A stretch of DNA of 64,000 nt, taken from contig CAJNDS010000757.1 in NCBI GenBank assembly GCA_905221605.1, positions 472,887-536,886 on the forward strand, read 5' to 3'. The notes under the pieces were generated by a model. That model was not told the origin of the DNA and searched no databases. It saw only the letters and a list, made by a program, of their open reading frames with translations. The stretch is from Symbiodinium natans (taxonomy: Eukaryota; Sar; Dinophyceae; Suessiales; Symbiodiniaceae). How positions within the stretch are numbered: position 1 is the first letter of the stretch; every line of letters starts with the position of its first letter. The translations under genes and the position numbers were made by a program. Shown here one piece after another: positions 62,601 to 64,000 of this stretch.

Positions 62601-63513
62601 GACACTCTCATAGGCATTCATACAGGACTGAATAGACACCAGACACTCCGATAGGCATTCGTAAGGGAATTCCGATTTTACGAGTGTGGCCAGAAGGGAA
62701 TTCGAGAATTACCATGCACATACGATGCTAGGAAATCAAGCTTTCGAATCTTTTGAGTCTCTTACCTGACTTATGCCTGACTACTCTGTCTATTACTCTG
62801 TCTATATGCCTATGCCTCAGTACTATGTCTATCAGACGACAGACACCAGACACTCTCATAGGCATTCATACAGGACTGAATAGACACCAGACACTCCGAT
62901 AGGCATTCGTAAGGGAATTCCGATTTTACGAGTGTGGCCAGAAGGGAATTCGAGAATTACCATGCACATACGATGCTAGGAAATCAAGCTTTCGAATCTT
63001 TTGAGTCTCTTACCTGACTTATGCCTGACTACTCTGTCTATTACTCTGTCTATATGCCTATGCCTCAGTACTCTTACCTGACTTATGCCTGACTACTCTG
63101 TCTATTACTCTGTCTATATGCCTATGCCTCAGTACTATGTCTATCAGACGACAGACACCAGACACTCTCATAGGCATTCATACAGGACTGAATAGACACC
63201 AGACACTCCGATAGGCATTCGTAAGGGAATTCCGATTTTATGAGTGTGGCCAGAAGGGAATTCGAGAATTACCATGCACATACGATGCTAGGAAATCAAG
63301 CTTTCGAATCTTTTGAGTCTCTTACCTGACTTATGCCTGACTACTCTGTCTATTACTCTGTCTTTATGCCTATGCCTCAGCCTACTAGTACTATGTCTAT
63401 CAGACGACAGACACCAGACACTCTCATAGGCATTCATACAGGACTGAATAGACACCAGACACTCCGATAGGCATTCGTAAGGGAATTCCGATTTTACGAG
63501 TGTGGCCAGAAGG
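59626..63513. repeat. 248-bp satellite, 15 full units plus a partial unit
   Basis: Unit starts (GGAATTCCGATTTTACGAG) are at 59626, 59874, 60122, 60370, 60618, 60866, 61114, 61426, 61674, 61922, 62170, 62418, 62666, 62914, 63226 and 63482 (partial). Spacing is 248 bp except two 312-bp units (61114 and 62914), which carry a 64-bp internal duplication of ACTCTTACCTGACTTATGCC..., and one 256-bp unit (63226). Units differ by only a few substitutions. Each unit has an inner near-duplication around AGACACCAGACACTC. No ORF is conserved through it. Confidence 0.97.
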
Positions 63514-63543
63514 CCCGAAAGATGTCAAAAATGCATTCCGAGG

Positions 63544-63722
63544 CTTCAAGTTGAGCCCAAGAAGGCCCCTCCGGCCAAATTCCCTTCGTGGGACGAATTC
63601 ATTTCCAGGGTTCTTTAACTTACAACTTGATAGGGTATATAAGAACCCTGGAAATGAATTCTATAACTTGAACTCATGATTTCGCCGGAGGGGTCTTCTT
63701 GGGCCCTTGGGCTCAACTTGAA
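63544..63722. repeat. Inverted repeat at satellite/42-bp repeat junction
   Basis: The inner arms GAATTCATTTCCAGGGTTCT (63595) and its reverse complement (63641-63661) pair perfectly over 21 bp with a 25-bp spacer. The outer arms TTCAAGTTGAGCCCAAGAAG...CCCCTCCGG and CCGGAGGGG...CTTCTTGGGC...AACTTGAA pair imperfectly. Confidence 0.8.
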
Positions 63723-64000
63723 CCTGTGATTTCGCCGGAGGGGCCTTCTTGGGCTCAACTTGAACCCATGATTTCGTCGGAGGGGCCTTCTTGGGCTCAA
63801 CTTGAACCCATGATTTCGCCGCAGGGGCCTTCTTGGGCTCAACTTGAACCCATGATTTCGCCGGAGGGGCCTTCTTGGGCTCAACTTGAACCCATGATTT
63901 CACCGGAGGGGCGTTCTTGGGCTCAACTTGAACCCATGATTTCGCCGGAAGGGCCTTCTTGGGCTCAACTTGAACCCATGATTTCGCCGGAGGGGCCTTG
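63661..64000 (-). CDS. Possible partial Lys/Pro-rich repeat protein, runs off window
   Basis: The minus-strand frame is open from the window edge down to 63661 and encodes tandem 14-residue units of the form VEPKKAPPAKSWVQ. The first unit seen needs no ATG because the frame continues beyond 64000. A second frame (RRPLRRNHGFKLSP) is also open because the 42-bp unit has no stop in either, so coding status is uncertain. Lys/Ala/Pro-rich repeats of this type occur in linker or histone-H1-like tails, but no function is assigned. A plus-strand copy of part of one unit sits at 63544-63577. Confidence 0.3.
   Translation of the reverse strand, partial: KAPPAKSWVQVEPKKALPAKSWVQVEPKNAPPVKSWVQVEPKKAPPAKSWVQVEPKKAPAAKSWVQVEPKKAPPTKSWVQVEPKKAPPAKSQVQVEPKGPRRPLRRNHEFKL
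63715..64000. repeat. 42-bp tandem repeat, about seven copies, open at window end
   Basis: Units start AACTTGAACC(C)ATGATTTC at 63715, 63757, 63799, 63841, 63883, 63925 and 63967. A slightly longer unit (51 bp) precedes at 63664. The unit length is a multiple of three and substitutions are few. Confidence 0.92.

Noticed and set aside
59626-63513. CRISPR-like array
   Set aside because: Units are 248-bp direct tandem repeats without unique spacers, in eukaryotic DNA. This is a satellite.

Overview
This is a eukaryotic nuclear window with a DNA virus integrated in it. About 42 kb is gene-poor host DNA full of interstitial telomere-type repeat in both orientations (TTTAGGG and CCCTAAA). Set into this is a compact, AT-rich, nearly intact element of about 21.4 kb (roughly 3104-24523) with the gene set of a Polinton-like virus (PLV, Maverick/Polinton relative). 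TTTAGGG is the plant-type telomere unit, also used by dinoflagellates, cryptophytes and many green algae. Low gene density, many homopolymer and microsatellite tracts and a PLV together suggest an algal or other protist host, perhaps a dinoflagellate. No host gene was recognised, so host identity is inference.

Layout. 1-3103: host flank with telomeric-repeat arrays, a short palindromic element, and poly-G and poly-C tracts next to the insertion. 3104-24523: the provirus, bounded by terminal inverted repeats of about 365 bp (3194-3558 and 24147-24512) that share a further 13-bp match outside the core. 24524-59625: host DNA, a mosaic of short unique segments separated by TTTAGGG/CCCTAAA islands, short imperfect palindromes, poly-C/poly-G tracts and microsatellites, with no convincing gene. 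59626-63513: a 248-bp satellite with 15 complete units and a partial sixteenth. 63544-64000: an inverted repeat followed by a 42-bp tandem repeat that runs off the window.

Provirus genes. The left block is on the minus strand: GIY-YIG endonuclease, retroviral-type (rve) integrase, a zinc-finger protein, two acidic/basic low-complexity virion-type proteins (one with an array of dynein-light-chain LC8-type KxTQT motifs), two small proteins and the minor capsid (penton) protein. The centre is on the plus strand: lipase-like protein, zinc-finger protein, a small basic protein, major capsid protein (MCP), a fibre-like protein ending in an S74 self-cleaving chaperone domain, a protein with a myristoylation-type N-terminus, and a second GIY-YIG protein. 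To the right are a minus-strand membrane protein and the A32/FtsK-HerA packaging ATPase, three small plus-strand genes, the minus-strand protein-primed-type DNA polymerase B, a Cys-containing protein, a repeat-rich non-coding stretch, and three small plus-strand genes. Together these cover integration, replication, capsid assembly, DNA packaging and probably host attachment or entry.

Two upstream sequence classes recur. An ACTTAAAGAYAAAACGCCTTATATA-like element precedes the polymerase and several small or nuclease genes. A short TCTAA...ATATTAATA element abuts starts in the structural block. This looks like an early/late promoter split. The reading frames are mostly intact, but three are broken next to A/T homopolymers (GIY-YIG at 3780-3784, PolB at 20314-20319, small gene at 21737-21743) and one has an in-frame TGA (5425-5427). 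That fits either recent integration with early decay or homopolymer sequencing error.
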